56,773 bases of DNA from Pararhodobacter sp. (GCA_020832665.1 JAFIEG010000022.1:1-56773); one strand, 5' to 3'. Shown: positions 1 through 10,678, counted from the first letter of the stretch. The notes: generated from the sequence alone by a model not told the origin. Translations and numbers: made by a program.

Positions 1-100
<100 letters not shown>

Positions 101-102
101 CC

Positions 103-1272
103 TTGTTGCAGCTTGCGCAACAGGTCCTCGGGCGGCGGCAGATCGGCGACATGCGTCAGCCGGATCACCGCCATCTCGGCGGCCATCATCGCATTGGGCG
201 CCAGCGCCAGTTCTTCCAGCGCCTTGAGCAGCATCTGCCAGAACCGCGTCAGCACCCGCATCGGCACCCTGCCCGCCAGCGCCTGGCCGCGCTGGCGTTC
301 CTCTTGCGGCACGGTCGGGTCGTCGGCAGCGGCGGGCGAGACCTTGAGCACGCTCAGCCAATGCGCGATTTCGGCCAGGTCGCGCAGCACCGCCGCCGGG
401 TCGGCGCCATCGGCGTATTGCGCGGCAAGCTCATCCAGCGCGCCCTCGGCATCGCCCCTCAGGATCGCCTCGAACAGCCCGATCACCCGCCCCCTGTCGG
501 CCAGCCCCAGCATGGTGCGCACCGCTTCGGCATCCGTGTTCGCCCCGCCGGCGCCGGCGCCGCCATGGCTGATCGCCTGATCGAGCAGGCTCATCGCATC
601 GCGCACCGAGCCTTCGGCGGCGCGTGTGATCAGCGCCAGCGCGCGCTCTTCCACCTGTGCGCCCTCCGCCAAGGCGACACGCGCCAGATGCGCCATCATC
701 ACCTCGGGCTCGATGCGGCGCAGATCGAAGCGCTGGCAGCGCGAAAGCACGGTTACCGGCAGCTTGCGGATTTCGGTGGTGGCGAAGATGAACTTCACAT
801 GCGGCGGCGGCTCTTCCAGCGTTTTCAACAGCGCGTTGAAGGCCGAGGTGGACAACATGTGCACCTCGTCGATGACATAGACCTTGTAGCGCGCCGAAGC
901 CGCGCGATAGGCCACGCCCTCGATGATCTCGCGGATATCGTTCACGCCGGTGCGGCTGGCCGCGTCCATCTCAAGCACATCGACATGGCGCCCGCTGGCG
1001 ATGGCGCGGCAGTGCTCGCATTGCCCGCAGGGCTCGGTCGTCGGCCCGCCCTGCCCGTCGGGCCCGATGCAATTGAGCCCCTTGGCGATGATTCGCGCCG
1101 TGGTGGTCTTGCCGGTGCCCCGAATGCCGGTGAGGATGAAGGCATGGTGGATGCGCCCGGCCGCAAAGGCGTTCTTGAGCGTGCGCACCATCGCCTCCTG
1201 CCCGATCAGATCGGCAAAGGTTTCTGGGCGGTACTTGCGCGCGAGAACCTGGTAGGCGGGGTTTTCGGTCAT
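103..1272 (-). CDS. dnaX: DNA polymerase III subunit gamma/tau (partial, 3' end missing)
   Basis: This is the clamp-loader ATPase of the replicative polymerase. Translation from the ATG at 1272 gives [19 protein letters not shown], the classic DnaX N-terminus. It is followed by a Walker A motif (GIRGTGKTT), a zinc module (CGQCEHC), a Walker B region with VIDEVHML, and sensor-1/SRC motifs ([19 protein letters not shown]). About 390 residues are readable before the homopolymer edge. The C-terminal tau-specific part lies outside the window. It is divergent from hemE with about 230 bp between them. The long open frame on the opposite strand is a high-GC shadow. Confidence 0.95.
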
Positions 1273-1505
1273 GCTGTCGCGGGCATCCTGTCGCGTTCGC
1301 TCGGGGTTGCGGCGGGCCGTCGCGGGCCGGGTCTGCTGGGCGGCACAGTAGGCAAGCGCCGGGCCGCCGTCCAGCCCCGGATGCCGGCCCCGGATGCCGC
1401 CGCCGCGCCCCCCGCGCTCCTCCGCAGGCCTGCCCCGCCTGCTTGACAAGCGCGCCCGCGCGCCGCAGTGACGGCAAAGCCCGCAGCCGGATCGGAGCCG
1501 CCACA

Positions 1506-2561
1506 GTGACCGCCCCCCAGACAAGCCCCGAAAAGACCATCCTGCGCGCCCTGGCCGGTGAGGCGCTGCCCACCCCGCCGGTGTGGATGATGCGCCAGGC
1601 CGGGCGCTACCTGCCCGAATACCGCGCCACGCGCGCGCAGGCGGGCGATTTCCTAAAGCTGTGCTACACGCCCGAACTGGCCGCCGAGGTGACGCTGCAG
1701 CCCATCCGCCGCTTCGGCTTCGACGCCGCCATCCTGTTTGCCGATATCCTGCTGGTGCCGCAGGCGCTGGGAGCCGATCTGTGGTTCGTCACTGGCGAGG
1801 GGCCGCGGCTTTCCACCCTGAGCGACCGCGCCGGGCTTGACCGGCTCAAACCCGTGAGCGCCATTCACGAAACCCTGAACCCGGTTTACGAGACGCTGCG
1901 CATCCTCACCGGCGAATTGCCGCGCGAGACCACGCTGATCGGTTTCGCCGGCGGGCCCTGGACGGTGGCCACCTACATGATCGCCGGGCGAGGCACCCCC
2001 GATCAGGGCCCGGCGCATGCGCTGATGCGCGAGAACCGCGCCGTCTTCGAGGCGCTGATGGCGCGGCTGACCGAGGCGACGGTTGAATATCTTTCCGCCC
2101 AGATCATGGCCGGGGCCGAGGTTGTGAAACTGTTCGACAGCTGGGCGGGTTCGCTGCGGGGCGAGGAATTCCATCGCTATGCGCTCGAGCCCGCGCGCGA
2201 GATCATCGCCGCGCTCAAGACCCGCCACCCCGATGTGCCGGTGATCGCCTTTCCGCGCCAGGCGGGCGAGCATTACATCGGTTTCGCCCGCGCCACCGGC
2301 GCCGATTGCGTGGCGCTGGACAATTCGGTTTCGGCCGAATGGGCGGCGGCGCATGTGCAGGTCGATGGCTGTGTGCAGGGCAATCTGGACCCGCGCCACA
2401 TGGTCACCGGCGGGCCGGAACTGGTTGAAGAGACGCGGCGCATCGTGCGGGCGTTTTCGGGCGGTCCGCATATCTTCAATCTCGGCCACGGCATCACCCC
2501 CGAAGCCGACCCCGACAATGTGGCGCGCATGATCGAGGCAATCCGCGAGCCCGGCGCCTGA
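1506..2561 (+). CDS. hemE: Uroporphyrinogen decarboxylase
   Basis: HemE decarboxylates the four acetate side chains of uroporphyrinogen III to coproporphyrinogen III in cytoplasmic tetrapyrrole synthesis. Both family signatures are present: [14 protein letters not shown] near the N-terminus and [13 protein letters not shown] in the middle. The C-terminal FNLGHGI motif is also present. I chose the GTG at 1506, which gives 351 aa, close to the usual ~345. The frame stays open upstream to 1443, but those 21 residues do not look conserved. The next gene starts 13 bp downstream on the same strand. Confidence 0.93.
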   Translation: MTAPQTSPEKTILRALAGEALPTPPVWMMRQAGRYLPEYRATRAQAGDFLKLCYTPELAAEVTLQPIRRFGFDAAILFADILLVPQALGADLWFVTGEGPRLSTLSDRAGLDRLKPVSAIHETLNPVYETLRILTGELPRETTLIGFAGGPWTVATYMIAGRGTPDQGPAHALMRENRAVFEALMARLTEATVEYLSAQIMAGAEVVKLFDSWAGSLRGEEFHRYALEPAREIIAALKTRHPDVPVIAFPRQAGEHYIGFARATGADCVALDNSVSAEWAAAHVQVDGCVQGNLDPRHMVTGGPELVEETRRIVRAFSGGPHIFNLGHGITPEADPDNVARMIEAIREPGA

Positions 2562-2574
2562 GCGGGGCGCGCCC

Positions 2575-3453
2575 GTGCTTTGGGTGCCCATCACGCTCAT
2601 GGCTTCAGCCCTGCAGGTGGCGCGCAACGCCACCCAGTCGGGGCTGGTGGACCGTATCGGCACGCTGGGCGCGACGCAGGTGCGCTTTCTTTTCGGACTG
2701 CCTTTCGCGGTGCTGTTTCTCATTGCCGCCGCGCTGCTGGTCGAGCCGGTGCCGGCGCTGAACCGAGCGGCGCTTGGCTGGGTTGCGCTGGGCAGCGTCG
2801 CGCAGATCGGGGCCACGGCGCTGATGCTGGCGGCGATGCGCGCGCGCGGCTTCGCCGCCGCCACAGCGCTGATAAAGACCGAGCCGGTGATGCTGGCATT
2901 GATCGGCTGGGCGGTGTTGGGCGATATGCTGGGGCCGTGGCAGATGGCGGCAATCGTTACCGCGACATTGGGCACACTTCTGATGACGCTCGATCCGGGG
3001 CGGCGTCTGGTACCCGGCACGGTGTTGCTGGCACTGGCGGCGGGCTTTCTTTTCGGCGCTTCCGCCATCGGCTTTCGCGGCGCCATCCTCGCCCTTCCTG
3101 AGGGCAGTTTCGTCATCCGCGCCACCACCGTGCTGGTCGCGTCGCTGGCCATACAGACCCTGCTTCTGTCGCTGTGGCTGGCGGTTTTCGACCGCGCCGC
3201 GCTGACCGGGGCCTTCGCCGCCTGGCGGCCATCGCTGGCGGCGGGTTTTCTGGGCGCGGCGGGCACGCAATGCTGGTTCATGGGTTTCGCGCTGACAGCG
3301 GCGGCCAATGTGCGCACATTGGCGCTGGTCGAGATACTCATGGCGCGCGCGATCTCGGGCCGGCTCTTTGCCGAACGGACCACACTGCGCGAATGGGCCG
3401 GGATGGCGCTGATCGCGGTGGGCGTCGGGGCGCTTCTGATGCTGGCGGCGTAG
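2575..3453 (+). CDS. EamA/DMT-family inner-membrane transporter
   Basis: The protein has 292 residues, almost all in about ten hydrophobic helices arranged as two repeats of five. This is the EamA (drug/metabolite transporter) architecture, typically a metabolite exporter. Each half carries typical packing, for example EPVMLALIGWAVLGD in the first half and the terminal AGMALIAVGVGALLM helix. The start is a GTG at 2575, 13 bp after the hemE stop, so the two may be co-transcribed. The substrate cannot be read from the sequence. Confidence 0.85.
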   Translation: MLWVPITLMASALQVARNATQSGLVDRIGTLGATQVRFLFGLPFAVLFLIAAALLVEPVPALNRAALGWVALGSVAQIGATALMLAAMRARGFAAATALIKTEPVMLALIGWAVLGDMLGPWQMAAIVTATLGTLLMTLDPGRRLVPGTVLLALAAGFLFGASAIGFRGAILALPEGSFVIRATTVLVASLAIQTLLLSLWLAVFDRAALTGAFAAWRPSLAAGFLGAAGTQCWFMGFALTAAANVRTLALVEILMARAISGRLFAERTTLREWAGMALIAVGVGALLMLAA

Positions 3454-3653
3454 CGCAAGCGTGGCGATGGTGCCATTACGTATTGCATGCCATGCAATTC
3501 GAAACTTACCCGTCGCGCTCATGTGGCGCGCTTGGGCCAGGGGCGAAAGCCCGCGGCACGCCATATGCGCTTCTCGCCGGGCCAGGAAACACGATCATGC
3601 CTTTTCCAGCCGGCGGGTTACCCGTCGCCGCCTCGTTGGGCGATGATCCGGCT

Positions 3654-4394
3654 TCATCCCGGCGCTGGCGGCCCGGCTTCTGCCCCGCTCTTTCGCGGCC
3701 CTTCGAAACGGCGACGTATCCAGGGACTGAGCGCGATCAGGATGATGCCGATGGAAAACAGGCACCAGATCGCCGGCACCTCGTTAGGGTTCGAGGTCAG
3801 CAACCCCGCCAGGATCGGACCGGCCAGCGCGTGAAACACCACCAGCCGCCAGGCGCCATAGATCAGCGGCAGCAGGAAAGCCACGACGATATAGCTGGGA
3901 AAGCCCCAGCTGGTGCCGATGGCAGACTCGAGCGGCACCATCAGCCCATTATACGGCACGTCCCAGGCCTGGTGCCAGTCGCCCGATACGGTGCACAGCT
4001 GCTCGCCGCACAGATTCGAGCCGGGCGCGCATTGGCCGGCCCAGGCGAAGGGGTAAAGCTGCAAGATCATCAGCACCGCCGAGGCCGCGCAAAGCGAGAA
4101 CACGAAAAACTTCATCCAGCCCGGCACCAGCCGGGGCACCAGCGCCATGGCGAAGGCGTTGATGAAGAAGGGCTGGAAGACGATATGCAGCACCGACAGC
4201 AAGGTGACGGTCTGGTTGGCAGGGCTGGTGCATTGGTCGATCACCATGTAGCCGGCAACCTGCAACGCCTCCATCAGCGTGAAATAGCCCAGCGTCAGCG
4301 GGATGACCGGCGTTTCCCGGCGCTGCAGCGTTACTGCAGTGGCCGCGCCCCCCAGCCCGACCATGGCGGCCGAGACCCCCAGCGAGAAACACAT
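3654..4394 (-). CDS. Seven-helix membrane protein, DUF5765-like
   Basis: This 246-residue protein has roughly seven hydrophobic segments and a charged C-terminal tail after [10 protein letters not shown]. It has several cysteines in a non-membrane loop ([15 protein letters not shown]), which could form disulfides in the periplasm. The ATG at 4394 has a good upstream ribosome site (AGAGG). It resembles the DUF5765 family of Rhodobacterales from memory; its function is unknown. It is convergent with the EamA gene and divergent from cobS. Confidence 0.65.
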   Translation of the reverse strand: MCFSLGVSAAMVGLGGAATAVTLQRRETPVIPLTLGYFTLMEALQVAGYMVIDQCTSPANQTVTLLSVLHIVFQPFFINAFAMALVPRLVPGWMKFFVFSLCAASAVLMILQLYPFAWAGQCAPGSNLCGEQLCTVSGDWHQAWDVPYNGLMVPLESAIGTSWGFPSYIVVAFLLPLIYGAWRLVVFHALAGPILAGLLTSNPNEVPAIWCLFSIGIILIALSPWIRRRFEGPRKSGAEAGPPAPG

Positions 4395-4642
4395 GCCCTT
4401 ACCTCTGCCTGACGCCCCATCGACGCCGCGATGCTAGGCCGATTGCCCTTGCCAAGGCAATGCCCAAGCAACGCTGCGCAAACTTTCGTCGCCTGCCGGT
4501 GCCCCCTTGCGCGCGGTTGCCGTTGCCCTTGCGCCCCTGCCCAATATGTTCCATGAAACCGGGGAAAACCGGCCACCCTGCGCCCGCTTGGCGCACCAGT
4601 TGCTTTGTGCCGGTGCAGAACGAACAGGATTGGCGGATCAAG

Positions 4643-5617
4643 ATGGCGGAACAGATGGTCAGGCCCACCGAAGAGGTCTCGGTGCGCGATGTCTTCGGGA
4701 TCGATTCGGACATGACGGTGAAGGGTTTCACTGATGCCGGGGAGCGCGTTCCGGCGCTTGACCATACCTACAAATTCGACCCCGACACCACGCTCGCCAT
4801 CCTTGCCGGCTTTCAATACAACCGCCGGGTGATGATCCAGGGCTATCACGGCACCGGCAAATCAACCCATATCGAGCAGGTGGCGGCGCGGCTGAACTGG
4901 CCAACCGTGCGGGTGAACCTTGACAGCCATATCAGCCGCATCGACCTGATCGGCAAGGACGCAATCAAGCTGCGCGACGGCAAGCAGGTAACCGAGTTCC
5001 ATGAGGGCATCCTGCCCTGGGCGCTCAGAAACCCCTGCGCCATCGTCTTCGACGAATACGATGCCGGCCGGCCCGACGTGATGTTCGTCATCCAGCGCGT
5101 GCTCGAACATGACGGCAAGCTGACGCTGCTCGACCAGAACGAGATCATCACGCCGCACCCCAGCTTCCGGCTGTTTGCCACCGCCAACACGGTGGGGCTG
5201 GGCGATACCACGGGGCTTTACCACGGCGTGCAGCAGATCAACCAGGCGCAGATGGACCGCTGGTCTATGGTGGCGACGCTGAACTACCTGTCCCACGACG
5301 CCGAAACCGCCATCGTGCTGGCCAAGAACCCGGCCTTCAACACCGCCAAGGGCCGCCAGGAGATCAGCCAGATGGTAACGGTGGCCGATCTGACGCGCAC
5401 CGCCTTCGTCAAGGGTCAGCTTTCCACGGTGATGTCGCCGCGCACGGTGATCACCTGGGCCGAGAATGCGCGCATCTTCCGCAATATCGGCTATGCCTTC
5501 CGGCTGACCTTCCTCAACAAATGCGACGAGCTGGAACGCCAGACGGTGGCCGAGTTCTACCAGCGCTGCTTTGGCGAGGAACTGCCCGAATCGGCGGCGA
5601 GCATGGCGCTGGGGTAA
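4643..5617 (+). CDS. cobS: Aerobic cobaltochelatase subunit CobS
   Basis: CobS is the AAA+ ATPase subunit of the CobNST complex, which inserts cobalt into hydrogenobyrinic acid a,c-diamide in aerobic B12 synthesis. The 324-residue protein shows Walker [10 protein letters not shown], Walker [12 protein letters not shown], and [11 protein letters not shown] (sensor 1). The start [18 protein letters not shown] fits the family. The 61 in-frame residues upstream are low-complexity and excluded. Its partner cobT lies 2.4 kb downstream rather than adjacent, with two unrelated genes between. Confidence 0.93.
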   Translation: MAEQMVRPTEEVSVRDVFGIDSDMTVKGFTDAGERVPALDHTYKFDPDTTLAILAGFQYNRRVMIQGYHGTGKSTHIEQVAARLNWPTVRVNLDSHISRIDLIGKDAIKLRDGKQVTEFHEGILPWALRNPCAIVFDEYDAGRPDVMFVIQRVLEHDGKLTLLDQNEIITPHPSFRLFATANTVGLGDTTGLYHGVQQINQAQMDRWSMVATLNYLSHDAETAIVLAKNPAFNTAKGRQEISQMVTVADLTRTAFVKGQLSTVMSPRTVITWAENARIFRNIGYAFRLTFLNKCDELERQTVAEFYQRCFGEELPESAASMALG

Positions 5618-5625
5618 GGGCGGCG

Positions 5626-5650
5626 GGGGCCGAAAGGCCCGTTTTCCTTT
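5626..5650 (+). terminator. Probable Rho-independent terminator after cobS
   Basis: A GGGCC-GAAA-GGCCC hairpin begins 10 bp after the cobS stop and is followed by GTTTTCCTTT. The short GC-stem, tetraloop and T-rich tail fit an intrinsic terminator, suggesting cobS is transcribed separately from what follows. Confidence 0.6.
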
Positions 5651-5822
5651 GGCTGGGTCGGGAGCGGTTTGGACCCTGCCTGTCAGATACTGCATAACGA
5701 GCCGATGGCCGCTTTCCCCCTTATTGGCGGCCCACCACCCGGTCGCCAGCGCTCGGAATCGTTGCTGCATCACAAGCGCCGGACTATACTGATGTCGATA
5801 CAGCGACGCGGGGAGGGTGCGA

Positions 5823-7076
5823 ATGTCACTCATCTGGGTTTTTACAGGCCTTTTCGCCGCATATCTTGTGTATGGTTTCGTCGTCCCATCTCCGTACCGA
5901 CGGGTGTTCGCCGACGGTCTCAATGAGGACCGGGTCGAGAATGGATATCTTCGTCCGCACGAGGTTGTAGACCCCGATGAAGATGCAATCGCGGCCAGGG
6001 TGAGTGAGGCTTTCTCGGCGCAGACGATACGACGCAAGAAACTTGCGGGCCGCGACGATCCGATGTTCCATGAGCCACATTGGGGGCATACGAGCGGACT
6101 TCTTCGCGGTTCGCTTCAGATCGATCGGATCGAGAATCTGCCCGAAGAGTTCCGCGTCGGACTTTTTGCGCAGAACCGCGACTATCCCGCTGTAGTGCGC
6201 TGCGGCGTGGCAAAGGACCCGGATCTGGGTTTAGCTGTCAATCGCGTGGCCATCAAATTGGAATACCCCGAACCTGTGCCCAACGTCTATGCCCCCTCGG
6301 GCGAAGCGGGCGAGCTTGATCTGCTCTTGGCCGCAGGTACATCGGCTGCGAACGCTGAGGATCACACGTTCTTCGTGCGAGACGGGCGGCAAATTGACAT
6401 GGCAGCCTCGCTGAATCCGGCTTCGTTGAAGACCCTGAAGACATTGTCGAACTGGCGGAACATCGTGATCCTTCTCGGCATCAGGGGCAGGGTCGGCGCC
6501 ATGATGAAGCCGTATCGGTACGCACCTGAAAGTACCGCCGGCTGGGCGGGTAAGCCTTACTATTCGGCCGGGCCATTCGCCCTCGGCGACGGAGCGATGA
6601 AGTTTCGATTTACCCCCGTAAAACCCCACCCCGTTGCCGATGCGGATCCGCTGAAGTCCGATATCGCGGCCACGAACAAGGCGAACATGGACGCGTGGCT
6701 GGAGGCGGGCGAAGACGCTGAATTCACGTTGGGCATTCAACTGGCCACGCCGGAATGCATCCCCGAACCGGCTTCCCACGACCCGCCCAAGGGCGTGATG
6801 GCAGCCGAGTATTGCGACATTCAATGGGACGAAACGAAATCTCCCTATATCGAAGTCGGCACCTTGCGGCTGGCGGCAGATGCCGCGATCAACTCTCCGG
6901 ATCTGTGGGGAAGGCTGCAGTTCAACGCCTGGAATACCTTGCCGTCGATGCGACCGCTCGGCCAGTTGTTCCGGGTTCGTAAGCACGTGCACTCCGCCCA
7001 TAGCAACGTCAGGGTGTCGCATCTGTTCGGTGGGAAACCGGGTGAAATGGTCGGCAAGTGCCCGTTCTCGTCATGA
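5823..7076 (+). CDS. Catalase-like heme-superfamily protein
   Basis: The 417-residue protein starts with a hydrophobic N-terminal segment (IWVFTGLFAAYLVYGFVV), probably a signal anchor. A catalase-superfamily domain follows. Recognisable pieces are HWGHTSGLLRGSLQI (the region of the distal His), RCGVAKDPDLGLAVNRVAIKL (equivalent to the catalase R-G-x-A-x-K stretch), and a C-terminal NAWNTLPSMRPLGQL block of the y4iL-like subgroup. Such proteins may be peroxidases or hydroperoxide-metabolising enzymes rather than true catalases. Base use is visibly less GC-rich than in cobS and cobT, suggesting insertion between them. The ATG at 5823 follows a GGGGAGGG ribosome site with good spacing. Confidence 0.75.
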   Translation: MSLIWVFTGLFAAYLVYGFVVPSPYRRVFADGLNEDRVENGYLRPHEVVDPDEDAIAARVSEAFSAQTIRRKKLAGRDDPMFHEPHWGHTSGLLRGSLQIDRIENLPEEFRVGLFAQNRDYPAVVRCGVAKDPDLGLAVNRVAIKLEYPEPVPNVYAPSGEAGELDLLLAAGTSAANAEDHTFFVRDGRQIDMAASLNPASLKTLKTLSNWRNIVILLGIRGRVGAMMKPYRYAPESTAGWAGKPYYSAGPFALGDGAMKFRFTPVKPHPVADADPLKSDIAATNKANMDAWLEAGEDAEFTLGIQLATPECIPEPASHDPPKGVMAAEYCDIQWDETKSPYIEVGTLRLAADAAINSPDLWGRLQFNAWNTLPSMRPLGQLFRVRKHVHSAHSNVRVSHLFGGKPGEMVGKCPFSS

Positions 7077-7203
7077 TGAAGTGATCGGATTCCACGATCG
7101 GATCGCCTTTTTCTTCCGGATGCTCCTTATATAGCGAAGGATGCCATACGAGCCTGACAACCAATGGCCGTTTCATCCCGCTACAACCGCCGCTCACCGC
7201 CCA

Positions 7204-7236
7204 ACATAAACAAAGGGGCGCAAAACAATGCGCCCC
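7204..7236 (-). terminator. Rho-independent terminator for the FMN reductase gene
   Basis: On the minus strand, an 8-bp GC-rich stem (GGGGCGCA/TGCGCCCC) with a 6-nt loop is followed by TTTGTTTATG. It sits 27 bp past the stop of the minus-strand reductase gene. The stem is perfect and the T-rich tail is on the correct side. Confidence 0.7.
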
Positions 7237-7262
7237 CCCTTGCCCAAACGAACCGGCCCCGT

Positions 7263-7871
7263 TCACGCCGCCTTGCGCTGCGCCTCTTCGCGCGCGGCCA
7301 TGGTGGCGCGCACCCACCAGTCCAGCTCATTCAGCATCGCCTCGGCCGAGCCGCCGATGGCGCCCTCGATGGCCGACATCGGCCTTGGCTCGCCCCCCAT
7401 CGGGTGCACCGCCATGAATTCCGAGCCGCCCACATGCACCGCCGCGCGGGTCGAGGCCATCTGCAGCTCGATACCGATGGTGCGCAGATGCTCCGCCGCG
7501 CGCGTGCCGCCGACCGAGCCATAGCTGACGATGCCAAAGGCCTTGCGGTTCCACTCGGTATAGGCCTGATCAAGCGCGTTCTTCAGCGCGCCGGGGATCG
7601 AGCGGTTGTATTCGGGGGTGACGAAGATATAGCCGTCGAACTCGCCGATCTTCTTCTGCCAGGCAATCGCGCGCGCATCCTCGCTTGGTGCCCATGCGTT
7701 CGAGGCGACTTCGTTGAAGAGCGGCAGATCGAAGCCTTGCAGATCGACAAGCTCCACCTCCCACGCGCCATTGGCGCTTGCCTTTTCGGCGATCCATTCT
7801 GCCGGTTTCAGCCCGAAGCGGGCCTCGCGGGTCGAGCCGACAATAACGGCGATACGCGGTTTGCGGGACAT
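7263..7871 (-). CDS. NADPH-dependent FMN reductase (NAD(P)H:quinone/chromate reductase type)
   Basis: This is a flavodoxin-fold enzyme of 202 residues. IAVIVGSTREARFG is the FMN phosphate-binding loop. FVTPEYNRSIPGALKNALDQ is the family hallmark, and YGSVGGTRAAEHLR is the third flavin-contact loop. Such enzymes reduce FMN or quinones with NAD(P)H in the cytoplasm. I chose the ATG at 7871 because an AGGAGAG ribosome site lies just upstream; the open frame continues 31 codons further without similarity. It lies between cobS and cobT on the opposite strand to both. Confidence 0.88.
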   Translation of the reverse strand: MSRKPRIAVIVGSTREARFGLKPAEWIAEKASANGAWEVELVDLQGFDLPLFNEVASNAWAPSEDARAIAWQKKIGEFDGYIFVTPEYNRSIPGALKNALDQAYTEWNRKAFGIVSYGSVGGTRAAEHLRTIGIELQMASTRAAVHVGGSEFMAVHPMGGEPRPMSAIEGAIGGSAEAMLNELDWWVRATMAAREEAQRKAA

Positions 7872-8035
7872 GATCTCTCCTTTTGATTGGCTTGCTTGCC
7901 TGCCCTCAATATCGGCCTCGCCGGCCGGCCTTCCAACTCGCGCCGCCGCACAGCACCCGTGCACAAGCGCGCGAAGCGCCCCCTTGCCTTGCGCGCCCTC
8001 TTGCCCCCGGGGCGCGCCGGTGCTTTATCTGGGCC

Positions 8036-9913
8036 ATGAGCCGCGCCCCGTCAGACAACCCCGCCGACCCGTTCAAGAAGGCCCTGACCGAGGCCACCCG
8101 CACCATGGCCGATGACCATGAGCTGGCGGTCAGCTTCTCGGTCGATCCGCCGGGCATGAGCGGCGATGGCATGCGCCTGCCGCAGGTGACGCGGCGGATG
8201 AGCCGCGACGAGGTGATGCTGGCGCGCGGCACGGCGGATGGCTTCGCGCTGCGCCGGCGCTTTCACGATGTGGCCACGCATGCCCGCTACCAGCCACAGG
8301 GGCCAATGGCGCGTGAACTCTACGAGGCGATGGAGGCCGCGCGCTGCGAGGCGGTGGGCGCGCGCCACATGCCCGGCACGGCCTCGAATATCGATGCGCG
8401 CATCGCCCATGAGGCCGAGCGCAAGGGCTATTCCCAGATCCGCAGCCAGGCCGAGGCGCCGCTGTCGGTGGCGGCGGGCTATCTGATCCGCCAGATGGCC
8501 ACCGGCCGGCCCCTGCCGCAGGGCGCCGACAATGTCGCCGATCTGTGGCGCTCCTTCGTCGAATCGCATGCTGGCGACACGCTGGGGGGGTTGCAGGACG
8601 TGCTTTCCGATCAGGTCGCCTTTGCCCGCTTCGCGCGCAAGGTGATCGAGGATCTGGGCTATGGCGACCAGCTTGGCGACGACCCCGACGAGGAAGAGGG
8701 CGAGGATGACAGCGCCGAGGAAGACGGCGCCGAAGAGCAGGAACAGCCCGAAAACCAGGGCCAGGAGCAAAGCGACGACGAGGGCGAGAGCGACGAGGAC
8801 GGCCCGCGCGAGGAAAGCGCCGAAACCCAGGCGGTGATGGATGACAGCGCCGAGGACGAGTTGGCCGAAGAAACCGAGGCCCCCCAGGCCGAGGCCCCGC
8901 CCGAGCCCCCTGCCCCGGCGCCGCATTCCGATGCCGACCCCGAATACCGCGTCTTCTCTACCGCCCAGGACGAGGAGATCGCCGCCGAGGAACTGGCCGA
9001 AGCCGCCGAGCTGGAACGCCTGCGCGCCTATCTCGACCAGCAGCTCGAGCCGCTAAAGGGCGCGGTGGGGCGGCTGGCCAACAAGCTGCAGCGCCGGCTG
9101 CAGGCGCAGCAGAACCGCTCATGGGAATTCGACCGTGAGGAAGGCATCCTTGATGTGGCGCGGCTGGCGCGGGTGGTGGCCAACCCCACCACGCCGCTGA
9201 GCTTCAAGGTGGAAAAGGACACCGAGTTTCGCGACACGGTGGTGACGCTGCTTCTGGACAATTCGGGCTCGATGCGCGGCAGGCCGATTTCCATTGCTGC
9301 CATCTGCGCCGATGTGCTGGCACGCACGCTTGAGCGTTGCCAGGTGAAGGTGGAAATCCTGGGCTTCACCACCCGCGCCTGGAAGGGCGGGCAGAGCCGC
9401 GAGAAATGGCTGGCCGAAGGGCGCGCGCAAACCCCCGGCAGGCTCAACGATCTGCGCCATATCATCTACAAGGCAGCCGATGCCCCCTGGCGGCGGGTGC
9501 GCGACAATCTGGGCCTGATGATGAAAGAGGGCCTGCTGAAGGAAAACATCGACGGCGAGGCGCTGGAATGGGCGCATCGGCGCATGGTGGGCCGGCGCGA
9601 ACAGCGCAAGATCCTGATGGTGATCTCGGATGGCGCGCCGGTCGATGATTCAACGCTCTCGGTCAACCCGGCGAATTATCTGGAAAAGCATCTGCGCGAC
9701 GTAATCGCCATGATCGAGAAGCGCAAGGCGGTGGAACTGCTGGCCATCGGCATCGGCCATGACGTGACGCGCTATTACGACCGCGCGGTCACCATCACCG
9801 ATGTCGATCAGCTTGCCGGCGCCATGACCGAACAGCTTGCCGCGCTGTTCGATCCCGACCCACGCGCGCGCGCCCGGGTCATGGGCATTCAGACGGCGGC
9901 GGGCTGGCGCTGA
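8036..9913 (+). CDS. cobT: Aerobic cobaltochelatase subunit CobT
   Basis: CobT is the MIDAS-bearing chaperone-like subunit that partners the CobS ATPase in cobalt insertion. The 625-residue protein has an N-terminal CobT domain, a long acidic linker rich in Glu and Asp (about residues 220-310), and a C-terminal von Willebrand A domain. The metal-ion-dependent adhesion site is [10 protein letters not shown] (DxSxS) with VISDGAP later. These features and the length are typical of CobT. The start at [13 protein letters not shown] matches the family. Confidence 0.93.
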   Translation: MSRAPSDNPADPFKKALTEATRTMADDHELAVSFSVDPPGMSGDGMRLPQVTRRMSRDEVMLARGTADGFALRRRFHDVATHARYQPQGPMARELYEAMEAARCEAVGARHMPGTASNIDARIAHEAERKGYSQIRSQAEAPLSVAAGYLIRQMATGRPLPQGADNVADLWRSFVESHAGDTLGGLQDVLSDQVAFARFARKVIEDLGYGDQLGDDPDEEEGEDDSAEEDGAEEQEQPENQGQEQSDDEGESDEDGPREESAETQAVMDDSAEDELAEETEAPQAEAPPEPPAPAPHSDADPEYRVFSTAQDEEIAAEELAEAAELERLRAYLDQQLEPLKGAVGRLANKLQRRLQAQQNRSWEFDREEGILDVARLARVVANPTTPLSFKVEKDTEFRDTVVTLLLDNSGSMRGRPISIAAICADVLARTLERCQVKVEILGFTTRAWKGGQSREKWLAEGRAQTPGRLNDLRHIIYKAADAPWRRVRDNLGLMMKEGLLKENIDGEALEWAHRRMVGRREQRKILMVISDGAPVDDSTLSVNPANYLEKHLRDVIAMIEKRKAVELLAIGIGHDVTRYYDRAVTITDVDQLAGAMTEQLAALFDPDPRARARVMGIQTAAGWR

Positions 9914-10003
9914 AAGGCAAGCTCGGCAGAAAGTGACAGGCCTTCTCGATTCGTTATGCGCCCGTCAGGAAGCGCCGCGCCGCGCGTTTGTGTGGGCATG
10001 ATA

Positions 10004-10606
10004 TCAGTAAAGCGCGGGCGAGATTGCCCAGACCACCACGGTTGGCACCTCGCCGGGGTTTCGGCACCAGTGGCGCCCGCCGCGCTTGAGGGCGAAACTG
10101 TCGCCCGGCCCCAGAAGGTGAGTGTGGCCCTGAACGCGCAGCTCCAGCGCGCCGGACACCACAAATCCCGCCTCGTCACCCTTGCGCAGGCGCCCGGATT
10201 CGCCGGTCCCGGCGCCGGGCTCGAAAGTGGTGAGGATCATTTCGATGGCGCCGGTCAGATCGGGCGAGAGCAGCTCTTCGATGGTGCCGGCCTGCGAAAG
10301 GTTGAGCCGGCGCCGCTCATCACGGCGCACGATCAGCCCCGCTTCCTCGGGCGGAGTGTCGGCGGCGGGGCCGAAGAACCAGTTGATCGGCACATCGAGC
10401 GCCTGCGCGATGTCGCCCAGGGTCTGGATGGTCAGCGCGCTCTTGTCGCGCTCGATCTCGCTGAGCTTGCCCACCGACCGGCCGGTCATCGCGGCAAGCC
10501 GGGTCAGGGTCAGACCGCGCGAGCGCCGCAATTCCCTGATCTGCCCGCCGATGCCCTTTGCCAAGTTCGCGCCATTGTGGCCGGTGCGCCCCGAAGCTGC
10601 CTGCAT
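10004..10606 (-). CDS. XRE-family regulator with C-terminal cupin domain
   Basis: This is a 200-residue HTH-cupin regulator. The helix-turn-helix is around residues 20-75 (IRELRRSRGLTLTRLAAMTGRSVGKLSEIERDK is split here by its helices). A small-molecule-binding cupin barrel follows, including GDEAGFVVSGALELRV and LGPGDSFAL. Proteins of this layout usually sense amino acids, amines or sulfonates and act on adjacent transport genes. It is divergent from the ABC importer at 10920-13720, and an inverted repeat lies just upstream at 10648-10678. The first possible start is at 10669, but the ATG at 10606 gives the better family length. Confidence 0.85.
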   Translation of the reverse strand: MQAASGRTGHNGANLAKGIGGQIRELRRSRGLTLTRLAAMTGRSVGKLSEIERDKSALTIQTLGDIAQALDVPINWFFGPAADTPPEEAGLIVRRDERRRLNLSQAGTIEELLSPDLTGAIEMILTTFEPGAGTGESGRLRKGDEAGFVVSGALELRVQGHTHLLGPGDSFALKRGGRHWCRNPGEVPTVVVWAISPALY

Positions 10607-10647
10607 GACCCTTGCTACGCCGCCTTGTTTCGCCCAAATTTTTCGCA

Positions 10648-10678
10648 TTTCTGAAAATTTTTGTTGCAAATTTCAGAA
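10648..10678. promoter_or_regulatory. Candidate operator of the XRE-cupin regulator
   Basis: Two inverted arms, TTCTGAAA at 10649-10656 and TTTCAGAA at 10671-10678, flank a 14-bp A/T-rich centre and are exact reverse complements. TTTCTGAAA is itself nearly palindromic. The element is strikingly AT-rich in a GC-rich genome and begins 42 bp upstream of the regulator start, in the divergent intergenic region. Confidence 0.55.

Noticed and set aside
103-1446. Long open frame on the plus strand opposite dnaX (447 codons)
   Set aside because: It is Arg/His/Gly-rich with no motifs, while the minus strand encodes clear DnaX. It is a GC-rich antisense shadow.
1653-3497. 614-codon minus-strand open frame across hemE and the EamA gene
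   Set aside because: Low-complexity composition and no domains; both plus-strand genes under it are unmistakable.
7083-7106. Direct repeat GATCGGAT near the end of the catalase-like gene
   Set aside because: Only 8 bp, twice, without stem or known site; likely chance.
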